A stretch of DNA of 64,000 bases from an uncultured Granulosicoccus sp. (GTDB lineage Bacteria; Pseudomonadota; Gammaproteobacteria; Granulosicoccales; Granulosicoccaceae), in the NCBI GenBank assembly GCA_947492525.1, contig CANLNQ010000006.1, positions 173,352 to 237,351 of the forward strand, read 5' to 3'. Shown here piece after piece: positions 1-9,024 of the stretch (positions are counted from its first letter, which is position 1; the number at the start of each line of letters is the position of its first letter). The translations under genes and the position numbers were made by a program. The notes beneath the pieces are model-generated. The model made no database searches. It saw only the letters and a list, made by a program, of their open reading frames with translations, and had not been told where the DNA came from.

Positions 1-1
1 G

Positions 2-1753
2 GGGAATATCGGTGTGTCCGGTGGCGGCGCCAATATCTTCCGCGGTCACGACAATGTGCAGGGCGCTACCGACATGGGTGTTCTGTCCCATACCTTGCCC
101 GGCTACTACGGACTGGCTGAAGGTTCCTGGAAGCACTGGGCGCGCGTCTGGGATCTCGACTACGAGTGGATCAAGAACCGTTTCGATCAGAACGCCTACG
201 AAAAGAGTGGCGACAAGGACGTGCAGCCGATGTACACCGCCGGCATGCCGGTATCACGCTGGATCGATGGGGTGCTCGAGGACAAGGAGAACATTGCGCA
301 GAAGGACAACATCCGCGCGATGGTGCTCTGGGGGCATGCACCCAATTCCCAGACTCGTGGACCCGAGATGAAGGCTGCGATGGAAAAGCTCGAGCTGCTG
401 GTGGTCATCGATCCGTATCCCACGCACACCGCTGTTCTGCCAGATCGTCAGGACGGCATGTACCTGCTGCCTGCCGCAACACAGTTCGAGACGCGTGGTT
501 CGGTCACCGCGTCCAACCGCTCCCTGCAATGGCGTGATCAGATCATCGAGCCACTGTTCGAGTCGCTGCCCGATCACACCATCATGTACAAGTTCGCCAG
601 CAAGCTCGGCTTTGCCGATGAGCTGACGAAGAACATCCAGGTGGAGGGCGACGAGCCGCTGGTCGAGGACATCACACGCGAATTCAACAGTGGCTTGTGG
701 ACCATCGGCTACACAGGCCAGAGTCCGGAACGCATCAAGGCGCATATGGAACATCGTGGCACCTTCGACGAGCTTACCTTGCAAGCCAAGGGTGGCCCTC
801 TTGACGGTGAGTACTACGGTATGCCATGGCCTTGTTGGGGAACCGCCGAGATGGGGCATCCCGGTACGCCCAATCTGTACGATCCGAGCAAGCCGGTTGC
901 CGAAGGCGGCCTGAACTTCCGTGCCCGATTCGGTGTCGAGCGCGACGGTGTCAATCTGCTGGCCGAAGATTCCTGGTCAGCCGGTGCCGAGATCGAGGAT
1001 GGCTATCCGGAATTCTCCGCCGACATGCTCAAGACCTTGGGCTGGTGGGACGACCTGACTGAAGAGGAGAAGGCTGCGGCCGAAGGCAAGAACTGGAAGA
1101 CCGACCTGTCCGGCGGTATCCAGCGCGTGGCCATCGATCACGGTTGCGCGCCATTCGGCAACGCCAAGGCGCGTGCCAATGTATGGACATTCCCTGACCC
1201 CATCCCGGTTCACCGTGAACCCCTGTACACCGCTCGACGTGATCTGGTTGATGACTACCCGACCTACGAGGATCGAAAGTCTCACTATCGTCTGCCAACG
1301 CGCTACGGCTCCATTCAGGCCGAAGATTACTCCAAGGAGTTTCCACTGATTCATACCAGTGGTCGTCTGGTCGAATACGAAGGCGGTGGTGAGGAAACCC
1401 GGTCCAACCCCTGGTTGGCCGAGTTGCAACAGGACATGTTTGTGGAAATCAATACGGCTGATGCCAACGACATCGAGATCAAGGACGGCCAGATGGTCTG
1501 GCTCGAAGGTCCCGAAGGCGGCAAGATTCATGTCAAGGCCATGGTCACCGAGCGTGTTGCACGCGGCGTTGTCTTCACGCCATTCCACTTCGGTGGTGTG
1601 TACGAAGGCAAGGATCTGCTGGACAAGTACCCTGAAGGCTCGGCGCCGTATGTCCGTGGTGAGTCCAACAATACCGCCATGACCTACGGCTACGATTCCG
1701 TGACACAGATGCAGGAAACCAAGTGTTCCCTGTGCAAGATAACTGCAGCCTGA
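2..1753 (+). CDS. formate dehydrogenase alpha (molybdopterin) subunit, 3' part only
   Basis: This is the C-terminal ~583 residues of a molybdopterin oxidoreductase; the reading frame is already open at the window edge, so the start, the N-terminal [4Fe-4S] domain and the active-site Cys/Sec are outside. Near the edge the protein reads SGGGANIFRGHDNVQGATD, typical of formate dehydrogenase large subunits. The last ~150 residues fit the molydopterin-dinucleotide-binding domain. It would oxidise formate and pass electrons to the FeS subunit encoded 13 bp downstream and on to the cytochrome b subunit. The beta neighbour is of the FDH3 type found in non-enteric proteobacteria, so I read this as the FDH3 alpha subunit. 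Family is certain; the exact subclass is inferred from the neighbours. Confidence 0.93.
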   Translation, partial: GNIGVSGGGANIFRGHDNVQGATDMGVLSHTLPGYYGLAEGSWKHWARVWDLDYEWIKNRFDQNAYEKSGDKDVQPMYTAGMPVSRWIDGVLEDKENIAQKDNIRAMVLWGHAPNSQTRGPEMKAAMEKLELLVVIDPYPTHTAVLPDRQDGMYLLPAATQFETRGSVTASNRSLQWRDQIIEPLFESLPDHTIMYKFASKLGFADELTKNIQVEGDEPLVEDITREFNSGLWTIGYTGQSPERIKAHMEHRGTFDELTLQAKGGPLDGEYYGMPWPCWGTAEMGHPGTPNLYDPSKPVAEGGLNFRARFGVERDGVNLLAEDSWSAGAEIEDGYPEFSADMLKTLGWWDDLTEEEKAAAEGKNWKTDLSGGIQRVAIDHGCAPFGNAKARANVWTFPDPIPVHREPLYTARRDLVDDYPTYEDRKSHYRLPTRYGSIQAEDYSKEFPLIHTSGRLVEYEGGGEETRSNPWLAELQQDMFVEINTADANDIEIKDGQMVWLEGPEGGKIHVKAMVTERVARGVVFTPFHFGGVYEGKDLLDKYPEGSAPYVRGESNNTAMTYGYDSVTQMQETKCSLCKITAA

Positions 1754-1766
1754 GGAGGATACGACA

Positions 1767-2357
1767 ATGGCAAGAATGAAATTTTTGTGCGACGCCGAGC
1801 GTTGTATCGAATGCAATGGCTGTGTGACGGCATGCAAGAACGAGCACGAAGTGCCCTGGGGAGTGAATCGTCGCCGGGTGGTCACACTCGACGATGGCGT
1901 GCCGGGCGAAAAGTCGATTTCCGTGGCCTGCATGCACTGCACTGATGCACCTTGTCAGGCGGTCTGTCCCGTCGACTGCTTCAACACCACCGATGACGGG
2001 ATTGTCCTGCACGACAAGAGTCTGTGCATCGGCTGTGGCTACTGCTTCTATGCCTGTCCGTTCGGCGCACCGCAATACCCGCAGCAGTCATCGTTCGGGG
2101 CACGCGGCAAGATGGACAAATGTACGTTCTGTGCCGGTGGTCCGGACGAGGCAGACCTGTCCGATGCCGAGTACGAAAAATACGGTCGCAACCGTATTGC
2201 CGAAGGCAAGCTGCCCTTGTGTGCAGAGATGTGTTCCACTCGCGCTCTGATTGCCGGTGACGGTGATGAAGTCGCTGATATCTATCGCGAACGTGTTCTG
2301 CGCCGCGGTGGACGTCCACAGACGTGGGGCTGGGAAACCGCCTACACAGAGGGCTGA
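1767..2357 (+). CDS. fdh3B: formate dehydrogenase FDH3 beta (iron-sulfur) subunit
   Basis: A 196-residue ferredoxin-like electron-transfer subunit with several four-cysteine clusters: CIECNGCVTACK near residue 13, CMHCTDAPCQAVCPVDC near 55, CIGCGYCFYACP near 86, plus CTFC and CAEMC further on, enough for four [4Fe-4S] clusters. It links the molybdenum subunit upstream to the membrane cytochrome b downstream. It is preceded by a clear ribosome-binding site (GAGGAG) 13 bp after the alpha stop. Its length and the WGWETAYTEG-type end fit the FDH3 beta family rather than the longer E. coli FdoH/FdnH, which carry a C-terminal membrane anchor that is missing here. Confidence 0.93.
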   Translation: MARMKFLCDAERCIECNGCVTACKNEHEVPWGVNRRRVVTLDDGVPGEKSISVACMHCTDAPCQAVCPVDCFNTTDDGIVLHDKSLCIGCGYCFYACPFGAPQYPQQSSFGARGKMDKCTFCAGGPDEADLSDAEYEKYGRNRIAEGKLPLCAEMCSTRALIAGDGDEVADIYRERVLRRGGRPQTWGWETAYTEG

Positions 2358-2362
2358 CTCTG

Positions 2363-3532
2363 ATGCAGACGAATCACATGATGGATGCACCGGCCGACGT
2401 GCCGGTGCGACAGAAGATGAGTTCTGCGAAGAAACGCAAGATTGCCACCCTGAGTCTGCTCGCCATTGTCTTCATGGCCTTCATTCTCCCACTGGGCAGT
2501 TACGGCTTGCATTTTCTGGGTGGTGAGGCCATCGCTCAGGAAGCCGAGGCAGGCTCTGCCGTCAATCCGCGGTCCAACTACTGGCGTGCAGTGCGAGAGG
2601 GGGTCTCCGGGTACACCGCGGTTTCCGGGCAGGAAACCGGTGTGCTGATCGCGGCCGGCGGCACCGAGTGGCAGGCATTGAGAGATGGTCCTGTTGCCAC
2701 CTACGTCCCCTGGGCAATCGTTGCCATGCTGGTTATCGTGACGCTCTACCACCTGATCCACGGTCGCAACAAGCTGGATGAACCCCGTTCTGGCCGCAAG
2801 GTCAAGCGATGGAGCTGGTTCAGTCGACTGGTGCACTGGATAACGGCGGTGTCCTTCATCGCTCTGGCCATTACCGGCCTCAGCATGTTGATCGGCAGGA
2901 CAGTCCTCATACCCTTGTTGGGCAAGAGTGGATTTGCACTGTGGGCACAAACCTCCATCAAGATTCACAACGTCGTGGGTCCGGTTTTCTCCGTGGGTAT
3001 CGTTCTCATGATCGTCCTGTGGGTCTGGCACAACTTTCCCACCGCCACGGATATCAAGTGGCTCAAGCAGGGTGGGGGCGTGATAGGCAATGCACACCCA
3101 TCGGCCGGACGCATGAATGCCGGTGAGAAGATCTGGTTCTGGGTGGTGGCCATTGTCGGCCTGGCCGTCAGTGTCACCGGCCTGATCATGGTGGCACCTA
3201 CCTATGGCATCGCCATTCCGGAATGGGCCAGCTTCCTGCCATTGGCAGAGGGCTCTCGGGCACAGATGCAGCAGGCCAATCTGGTCCATGCCGTTCTGTC
3301 GCTGTGCTGGGCTGCGATGGCTGTCGGACATATCTACATCGGCACGGCGGGTACCGAAGGTGCTCTGGAGGGCATGACAACCGGTTATGTGTCCACTGAA
3401 TGGGCGAAGCAGCATCACGATCTCTGGTACGAGAAGCTGGAAGCGGAAGGCAAGGTCATCGAGCCTGACGAGGCGACGAGTGCAAACTCGGGTGTTGTAG
3501 CCGGCAGCGCGGGTGCAACCGCAGGCCATTGA
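2363..3532 (+). CDS. formate dehydrogenase gamma subunit, membrane cytochrome b
   Basis: A 389-residue cytochrome b561-type membrane subunit that would carry haem b and hand electrons to quinone. I chose the ATG at 2363, five bases after the beta stop; an in-frame upstream start at 2324 would overlap the beta gene and adds nothing family-like. Residues ~25-45 form a first membrane helix, followed by a ~90-residue region outside the membrane. Four further helices come after, with histidines in the right places, for example in RLVHWITAVSFIALAITG and in KIHNVVGPVFSVGIVLM. It is the last gene of the formate dehydrogenase operon and is followed by a strong hairpin. Confidence 0.9.
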   Translation: MQTNHMMDAPADVPVRQKMSSAKKRKIATLSLLAIVFMAFILPLGSYGLHFLGGEAIAQEAEAGSAVNPRSNYWRAVREGVSGYTAVSGQETGVLIAAGGTEWQALRDGPVATYVPWAIVAMLVIVTLYHLIHGRNKLDEPRSGRKVKRWSWFSRLVHWITAVSFIALAITGLSMLIGRTVLIPLLGKSGFALWAQTSIKIHNVVGPVFSVGIVLMIVLWVWHNFPTATDIKWLKQGGGVIGNAHPSAGRMNAGEKIWFWVVAIVGLAVSVTGLIMVAPTYGIAIPEWASFLPLAEGSRAQMQQANLVHAVLSLCWAAMAVGHIYIGTAGTEGALEGMTTGYVSTEWAKQHHDLWYEKLEAEGKVIEPDEATSANSGVVAGSAGATAGH

Positions 3533-3550
3533 TGCGGCGTGTTCCACCGA

Positions 3551-3583
3551 GCTGACCGGCAAGAGAGCGTCTTGCCGGTCAGC
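3551..3583 (+). terminator. hairpin after the formate dehydrogenase operon
   Basis: Perfect 13-bp inverted repeat (GCTGACCGGCAAG / CTTGCCGGTCAGC) with a 7-base loop, 18 bp after the gamma stop. There is no good U-tract, so efficiency is uncertain, but position and stem strength fit an operon end. Confidence 0.6.
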
Positions 3584-3657
3584 AAGCTGACCATTCTGTT
3601 AACATTCCACCGTCCGGCAGTTTCTGCCCGGTATCCCTGTCCTGGTCAGTCCTGTCA

Positions 3658-4209
3658 ATGTCCGCAGCTCAACTCCCTGAAGAACGATTTCCCGATGATG
3701 TCATGGTGTTGTTGCACAACGCCAACATCACGCTCAGCTGTGTACCGGTGCAACTGGATAATGGCGAGTGGCAGGCCGCCATCTTCTTCGTGCTGCCTGC
3801 CGATGCACCTTGCCTGAAGACAGGCACCTTGCTCGGTGGTCCCTTTGCGGTCGAGCTGGACGCGGATCTGCACGAGCATGAAAAAGGTACCCTGATCGAA
3901 ATCGGCCTGGAGATCGTCACGCCGATAGAACCCAGTCGCGGCACCATGCTGTTTCTGACAGGCCACAGCCCGTCGCATTTCGAAACCATCAAGCTGATCA
4001 GCCAACAGGATCAACTGCCCTTGTTCATTGGCGATGAATACTGTCGGGTTCTCTACAAGCAGAACATTCCCGTCAGCAAGGCCATGCAGAGTGGCTTCAA
4101 GCAACTGCTTGATGAGGCCGTGGCACGCGATGCCGTGATCCGGCTCACGGGTCATTACGATCCGGATCTGGTTTTCACCGATGTGCTGGCCTCCTTGCAG
4201 CTGTCCTGA
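3658..4209 (+). CDS. hypothetical protein, 183 aa
   Basis: I do not recognise a family. The protein is soluble-looking, without signal peptide or membrane segment, and somewhat acidic. The middle resembles a beta-rich domain with hydrophobic strands (e.g. AAIFFVLPADAP, TMLFLTGHSPSHFE); the C-terminus ends in a helix-like region and FTDVLASLQLS. The codon pattern (GAT, CTG, GCC rich) matches its neighbours, and the ankyrin gene starts 12 bp after it on the same strand, which suggests co-transcription. The antisense frame (3655-4506) also stays open, but its product looks unlike a protein, so I take the plus frame as real. Confidence 0.7.
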   Translation: MSAAQLPEERFPDDVMVLLHNANITLSCVPVQLDNGEWQAAIFFVLPADAPCLKTGTLLGGPFAVELDADLHEHEKGTLIEIGLEIVTPIEPSRGTMLFLTGHSPSHFETIKLISQQDQLPLFIGDEYCRVLYKQNIPVSKAMQSGFKQLLDEAVARDAVIRLTGHYDPDLVFTDVLASLQLS

Positions 4210-4221
4210 TCGGGTTCGAGG

Positions 4222-5091
4222 ATGAGACATCCCGTATCCTGTCTTGTACTGCTGTTGCTGCCGGTGAGCGTCTGCCTTGGCAACGCGCAGGGAGCGAGTA
4301 CTGAATCGTTGCTTGCGCAGGTCTCGTCTGAACAATACGCTGCTACCGGCTCCGAGTCTCTGTCGCATGAAAGACAGTCGGGTAGAGGCGCTGCTGCGGC
4401 AAACGTACCGGAAGCCTGGCAAGGAGTGCAGCAGAGATGGATCAGTGCCATCGGTAATGATCGTACCGACACCCTGAGGCAGCTGCTCGCTCGTCACGAA
4501 CCTCAAGAACTGCTGAGCCTGACCACAAGCAATGGCAAGAGTGCACTGATGGTTGCCAGCAAGACGGGCGATCTGGATCTGGTGAAGTCACTGGTCGCTG
4601 CCGGCGCCGATATCGCTCAGAGAACCCAGACCAATGGCACTGCCTTCATGTTCGCGGTTCTGGGCAATCGGCGTCAGGTGGCCGAATGGTTGCTGGCCAG
4701 GGGCGCCGATATTCAGGTCATCGGTTCCAATGGCTGGACGGCCTTGACCCTGGCAGCAGCCAAGGGGCATACCGATCTGCTGCAGTGGCTGATCGCTCAT
4801 GGCGCGCAGGCGCAGGTTCGCGACGTCTATCGCTATACGCCCTTCATGAGAGCCGTGGAAAACGGGCAGGAACCTGCTGCTGCCTTGCTGGCGAGTCTGC
4901 CGGACACCGATGTCAATGCCAGGGATGAGTATGACAACACGCCGTTGCACCATGCCGTCTCAGCCGGAGACGCCGTCATGGTGAGGCTGTTGCTGGAATC
5001 CGGTGCCGATGCGCAGCTGGCCAACCGCCACGGGGTAACCCCCCTCATGATGGCCGAGGACAAGCCGGCTATACAGCGCCTTTTCCACTGA
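4222..5091 (+). CDS. exported ankyrin-repeat protein
   Basis: A 289-residue protein starting with a Sec-type signal peptide (LVLLLLPVSVCLGNAQGA, cleavage near residue 25). After a low-complexity stretch it carries about five or six ankyrin repeats from roughly residue 95 to the end. Examples are GKSALMVASKTGDLDLVKSL, GWTALTLAAAKGHTDLLQWL and NTPLHHAVSAGDAVMVRLL. It should be a periplasmic protein-protein interaction module. It follows the unknown 183-residue gene by 12 bp. Its last 23 bases overlap the end of the convergent patatin gene, so the two 3' ends share sequence. Confidence 0.88.
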   Translation: MRHPVSCLVLLLLPVSVCLGNAQGASTESLLAQVSSEQYAATGSESLSHERQSGRGAAAANVPEAWQGVQQRWISAIGNDRTDTLRQLLARHEPQELLSLTTSNGKSALMVASKTGDLDLVKSLVAAGADIAQRTQTNGTAFMFAVLGNRRQVAEWLLARGADIQVIGSNGWTALTLAAAKGHTDLLQWLIAHGAQAQVRDVYRYTPFMRAVENGQEPAAALLASLPDTDVNARDEYDNTPLHHAVSAGDAVMVRLLLESGADAQLANRHGVTPLMMAEDKPAIQRLFH

Positions 5092-7378
5092 CTGGCAAGG
5101 GTTCATCGAGCTCCGGCAGTGGGCAACGTGTGCCTTCGATACTCTCCGGGCAGAGACCGTGTCGTGCAAAGACCTTGCGCGCTTCCTCGTAACCAAGATC
5201 GCTGATCTGCGCATACGATTTGAAATCCAGCAGTGATATTGCGCGAACATTGGGCTCGACCAGTACCTCCAGCGAGTTTCTCGCCTCGTTCAATCGCTCG
5301 ATACTCTTGATATCCGTGGCTCGCAACAGGGTTTCTGCAATTCGCGGTATGCGAATGCTCTCCGCCCATGGGTTCAGACGCGATAGCAGTACCTGCCAGC
5401 CGGACAGGCTGGTACCGAAATCATAGTAGTGAAACTGCTCGGGTATCTGGCTCACGTTGACACCGATGATGTTGGAGCGGCCTCCCAGCCGTTTCTGCAT
5501 GACATCGACAGGAAAGGTATTGAGCACAGCACCATCGATCAACAGGTCGCCTTCTGCTGTGGGTACCGGCGAGAAGACGCCGGGCAGCGAGATCGTGCTG
5601 CGAACCACCTTCCATAGTGGGCCGCTCTCATGAATCACCTCGCGCCCATCCGCGAGGTTCGAGGAAATGCAGAAGAACGGCACCCAGAGATCCTCGATAC
5701 GAGTCGTGCGATAGACCTCACGACAGAAACGCGTCAGCTTGGCCGATTTCATCAGCGAAGCCAGCGGCAGGGTGTAATCGAACAAGGCCTGCTTGTTGGC
5801 AAAGGAAGACGAGAGAGAGTGCACTTTCTCGTAGCTGTGTCCCATGGCCATGGCAGCGCCCAGCAGGCCGCCCATGCTGGAACCGCCAATATAATCGATG
5901 CAGACTGACTGCTCTTCGATCAGACGCTGTACACCCAGGTGAGCGTATCCTCGTGCACCACCCCCGCTGAAGACCACGCCGCGCGCCTTGTGCGTCAGTC
6001 GTCGTGCCAGTCGGGAGCAATGCGCCGGATCGTTGATGCGAACGTGATAGAAGGCATCCAGCGTTCGTCTCTCCAGCCAGCGTGCGGTCCCCTGCGGAAA
6101 GCGCGTATTGCTTGAATGCAGCAGTATCAGATCGATGCGTGGTCGAATGCGTGACTGACTGAACAGGGCTTCGATCTGGCGCTCCTGCTGCCGGATCTCG
6201 GGGGAGTTTTCCGGATCGGCATTGGCAAGCAGCAGGATGCGATCTGCACGGTTGATGCAGCGTTGTGTCCAGGAATTCCACTCGCGATCGGCAACATAGA
6301 CCAGGGAATCGAATCGATTTTCCTTGTCGTCGAGCCACTCGGCAATGGCATAGTTGAAGACATTGTCGAAACTGGTCTGCGAGGCACCGGTGCGGCCATA
6401 GAGAGTATCGAAACTGCGAGAGTTCAGTGTCAGTGTCTCGCCCATGTCCCGCAAGGCGCTTTTCAGCTGATGCACGAAGCGGCGCAGCGGCAGTCGCGAA
6501 TCCAGTGGCAGGATCAGAAACGTACGATCGGTCGTGGTGTCCTTGCTGCGCTGACTGTTGGCCTGGTTGCGCCGCACGATGAGTCGTGACAGACGCAGCA
6601 GCATCTCCGGGCGATTGGAAATCAGTGTATCGAAAGCGCTTCTGGCCAGAACGGCAACCGTGCATTCCCGTGCAGCGGTTACTGTCGCGGTGCGATTGGA
6701 GTTGGCCAGCAAGGCCAGTTCGCCCACGGTTTCCGGGGCCTGGACTTCGGCAATTCGCGCCTGCACACCGTCGGCGTCAGTCGATTCGACCAGCAGTTTT
6801 CCGGAAATGATGACGAATAGTGCGTCCGGCGCTTCGCCTTCGCGAAACAGCTCCTGGCCACTGTGGTAGTGCCGGATCTCGGTCTGTTCCAGCAACTGCT
6901 CCACCGTGGCATTGCTCATGTCGCCGAACAATTCCAGAAAGGAACGAACCAGGGTCACGCGTCGTGACAGCCGCGCAGCCACGTCGTACACATGGGCGAG
7001 AATGCCGGAGTCGATGTTGGTCAGTTGATCGAAGGCAAACTGCGGGAACTGGGCAATACGTGTCTTGCGGATGGCGATGGCCGTGGCCAGATGTTCCCCA
7101 CCGTTGAGGACTGCAAAGTCGCCGGCCGTCTCGCCCTTGCGGCGAGCCTGCAGATAGAAAGTCTCGGAAGAGGCGTTGTTGCAGGGCATGTAGAGGCCCA
7201 GCTCGCCATCTACCACCAGGTACAGATTCTGGCTCTTGTTACCGGCCGAGAACAGTGTTTCTCCTTCGGCCAGATCGGTGAAGGTGATCAGAGGGATCAG
7301 GCGATCCCAGAGTTCAGCATCGATACTCTGCAGCAGAGGCAGTTTCTTGAGTTGCCGAACAGCGCGCGCATTGTTCAA
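5069..7378 (-). CDS. patatin-like phospholipase with cyclic-nucleotide-binding domains (NTE family)
   Basis: A 769-residue protein with the layout of neuropathy target esterase. Two cNMP-binding beta-rolls fill roughly residues 15-130 and 145-265, a linker domain follows, and a patatin lipase domain runs from about 465. The lipase motifs are all present: the oxyanion loop GGGARGYAHLG near 470, the nucleophile elbow GGSSMGG near 498 (Ser), and the catalytic Asp in DGAVLNTFP near 612. It should hydrolyse phospholipids or lysophospholipids at the inner membrane. The start is TTG at 7378, overlapping the TGA stop of the Rieske-like gene (TTGA), so the two are probably translationally coupled. The ligand of the cNMP domains cannot be told from sequence alone. 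Confidence 0.92.
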   Translation of the reverse strand: MNNARAVRQLKKLPLLQSIDAELWDRLIPLITFTDLAEGETLFSAGNKSQNLYLVVDGELGLYMPCNNASSETFYLQARRKGETAGDFAVLNGGEHLATAIAIRKTRIAQFPQFAFDQLTNIDSGILAHVYDVAARLSRRVTLVRSFLELFGDMSNATVEQLLEQTEIRHYHSGQELFREGEAPDALFVIISGKLLVESTDADGVQARIAEVQAPETVGELALLANSNRTATVTAARECTVAVLARSAFDTLISNRPEMLLRLSRLIVRRNQANSQRSKDTTTDRTFLILPLDSRLPLRRFVHQLKSALRDMGETLTLNSRSFDTLYGRTGASQTSFDNVFNYAIAEWLDDKENRFDSLVYVADREWNSWTQRCINRADRILLLANADPENSPEIRQQERQIEALFSQSRIRPRIDLILLHSSNTRFPQGTARWLERRTLDAFYHVRINDPAHCSRLARRLTHKARGVVFSGGGARGYAHLGVQRLIEEQSVCIDYIGGSSMGGLLGAAMAMGHSYEKVHSLSSSFANKQALFDYTLPLASLMKSAKLTRFCREVYRTTRIEDLWVPFFCISSNLADGREVIHESGPLWKVVRSTISLPGVFSPVPTAEGDLLIDGAVLNTFPVDVMQKRLGGRSNIIGVNVSQIPEQFHYYDFGTSLSGWQVLLSRLNPWAESIRIPRIAETLLRATDIKSIERLNEARNSLEVLVEPNVRAISLLDFKSYAQISDLGYEEARKVFARHGLCPESIEGTRCPLPELDEPLPVSGKGAV

Positions 7379-8061
7379 CAGAGCACCTGCTGCACCGAGA
7401 ATTCGTCCGCAGGGATGGCTACCACCTGTTCAGCGGATCGGGTGCGTACATCGGTGACGCCGTATTCCATCGCGAGCCGGAAGCCGAATTTTTCCAGAAA
7501 GCGCTCGTACTGATCAGCGCCGAAGCTGCCAACGGCGGACAAGCGCCCCTCGGAGTCCACCTGCAGTTCAATGGCGGCCAGTGGCGCGGGAGCGGGGCCA
7601 CTGAGTACTTCGCCACCCGATGCGGGATCATAGACACTGCGTTCCGAGCAGCAGCTGATCAGCCCGTCGCGCGAGTGAGCCATGCCTTTGCTGTCATGGA
7701 ATGTCACCGTTTCAGGGCGATAGGCGATATGGCTGATGGGCCTGGCAGGGTGTGACATCTTGTGGCTGCAGATGGCCGAGAATGCAACGACTGACTGATC
7801 GCTGTCGACTCCCCCCGGCCAGGATCCCCGTGCCGGTGAGGATCGGCCGAGGCGCATCAGGAAGCAGGGCGTCGTCCGATAGGGATAGCCGAAGACATAC
7901 GCCTTGCCAGTCTGCAGCGACTCGAGTGTTACAGGCTTGTCGTCCTGATAGATCAGTTGACTGCTCGGGTAGGGGGTACGCAGAGAACTTGCGTTCGCGT
8001 GTGCAGTGGCCGCGCCTGCCAGCAGGGCGCTACACAGGGAATTGAATTGGCGTCTGTCCAT
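7375..8061 (-). CDS. Rieske-type (2Fe-2S) domain protein with atypical second ligand box
   Basis: I start this 228-residue protein at the ATG at 8061 (MDRRQFNSL). It is followed by a short hydrophobic stretch and Ala-rich cleavage region like an exported, possibly Tat-like, leader; the upstream extension to 8502 is antisense to the next gene and not protein-like. The first Rieske box is present as ICSHKMSHP (Cys98, His100). The second, normally CPxCHxS, reads CCSERSVYDP (Cys137/138) with Glu-Arg where a His ligand is expected. The protein would be an electron carrier if the cluster is assembled. It overlaps the patatin gene downstream by 3 bases. The fold assignment is fairly secure; cluster binding is not. 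Confidence 0.75.
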   Translation of the reverse strand: MDRRQFNSLCSALLAGAATAHANASSLRTPYPSSQLIYQDDKPVTLESLQTGKAYVFGYPYRTTPCFLMRLGRSSPARGSWPGGVDSDQSVVAFSAICSHKMSHPARPISHIAYRPETVTFHDSKGMAHSRDGLISCCSERSVYDPASGGEVLSGPAPAPLAAIELQVDSEGRLSAVGSFGADQYERFLEKFGFRLAMEYGVTDVRTRSAEQVVAIPADEFSVQQVLC

Positions 8062-8128
8062 GGACCCAGAGTATAGATCCCGTATTGCAGAATCGGCAAA
8101 GAGAAATCCCTCTGCCGGTATCCGGGCA

Positions 8129-9004
8129 TCACTCGGCACTGAAGCTGATTTCCCCGAACCACGCCGTACCTTCACGTCCGGCATTGTCACCATCGACCAT
8201 GACGGCATAACCGTCCAGATTGGAGACGTCGATATCGAAATATTGCTTGAAATCCTCAGCAACGTTGCGCCGCTGGCCAACCCAGCTGCCGACGTGTTCC
8301 TCTCCGCTCTGGACCACGACCATATGCGCCTTGTCCGTGAACGGGTTTGGCCAGGCTTCATCCGGTGCCGACTGCGACGACCAGACGTAGTTGATCGCGA
8401 GAGTGTCCCATGGCAGAAAACCTGTCTTGACGACCACGTAGAGGCGCGCTGGAAAGTCATCGCCGCTGCGGCTGCGTTCGTCGATATCGGCATAGGTACC
8501 ATCCACCTTCCAGGACCATTCCACGATTGGTGTGCTGTCCAGATCGATTTCCTGTTCGCGATACAGGACCGATGCCTGACCCCGAGTCTCGCCGCGCAGC
8601 ACTTTTACGCCGTTTTCCTCCTCCAGCCGGTACTGCGTATTACCCTCGAAGCTGCGTTCGGCCCAGTCTCCGAGATCGGCAGAGGCAAAGCTGCCGCCCG
8701 GTGCCTCCAGAAGGGCGCCATTGCCGGGCACATTCGCCATTGCTTCGGCGTAAAGGCCAGCACAGCAAAGCAGTCCGAGTGTGGTCAGGGCCGGGCGGGT
8801 TTTCCGGGTGCTGGCGGGCCGTCCGTCACCGGAGGCGTTGCAGCCGATGGTGGCAGTGGGCGGGAGTGGGTGCATGTTTTTCATTGGCCGATGATCGGTC
8901 GTCGTGTTTTGCATGCTGGTTCTGAACGACAGTCTGTGAAAAAAGTTCAGCAATTCGGGTCGTTTCGCTGATCGCAACGCGCCGTAGTGCGTATGACGTA
9001 CCAT
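8129..9004 (-). CDS. DUF3047 family exported protein
   Basis: A 291-residue protein whose C-terminal ~200 residues match the DUF3047 pattern, as I remember it: IVEWSWKVDG, RSGDDFPARLYVV, LAINYVWSS, AHMVVVQSG, RNVAEDFKQYF, YAVMVDGDNAG. The fold is probably a beta-sandwich; no function is established. A hydrophobic segment around residues 72-90 (LTTLGLLCCAGLYAEAMA) looks like a signal peptide but sits far from the first ATG. That ATG (9004) has a good Shine-Dalgarno sequence (TGAGG); internal ATGs at 8914, 8884 and 8875 do not, but would place the signal peptide better. The start is therefore uncertain. It is divergent from ctaA. Confidence 0.82.
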   Translation of the reverse strand: MVRHTHYGALRSAKRPELLNFFHRLSFRTSMQNTTTDHRPMKNMHPLPPTATIGCNASGDGRPASTRKTRPALTTLGLLCCAGLYAEAMANVPGNGALLEAPGGSFASADLGDWAERSFEGNTQYRLEEENGVKVLRGETRGQASVLYREQEIDLDSTPIVEWSWKVDGTYADIDERSRSGDDFPARLYVVVKTGFLPWDTLAINYVWSSQSAPDEAWPNPFTDKAHMVVVQSGEEHVGSWVGQRRNVAEDFKQYFDIDVSNLDGYAVMVDGDNAGREGTAWFGEISFSAE

Positions 9005-9024
9005 ATAAACCTCATTCAGAAGTC

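Noticed and set aside
977..1942. Minus-strand 321-codon frame opposite the formate dehydrogenase alpha gene
   Set aside because: Antisense to a strongly recognisable molybdopterin subunit and to the start of the beta gene; no protein features.
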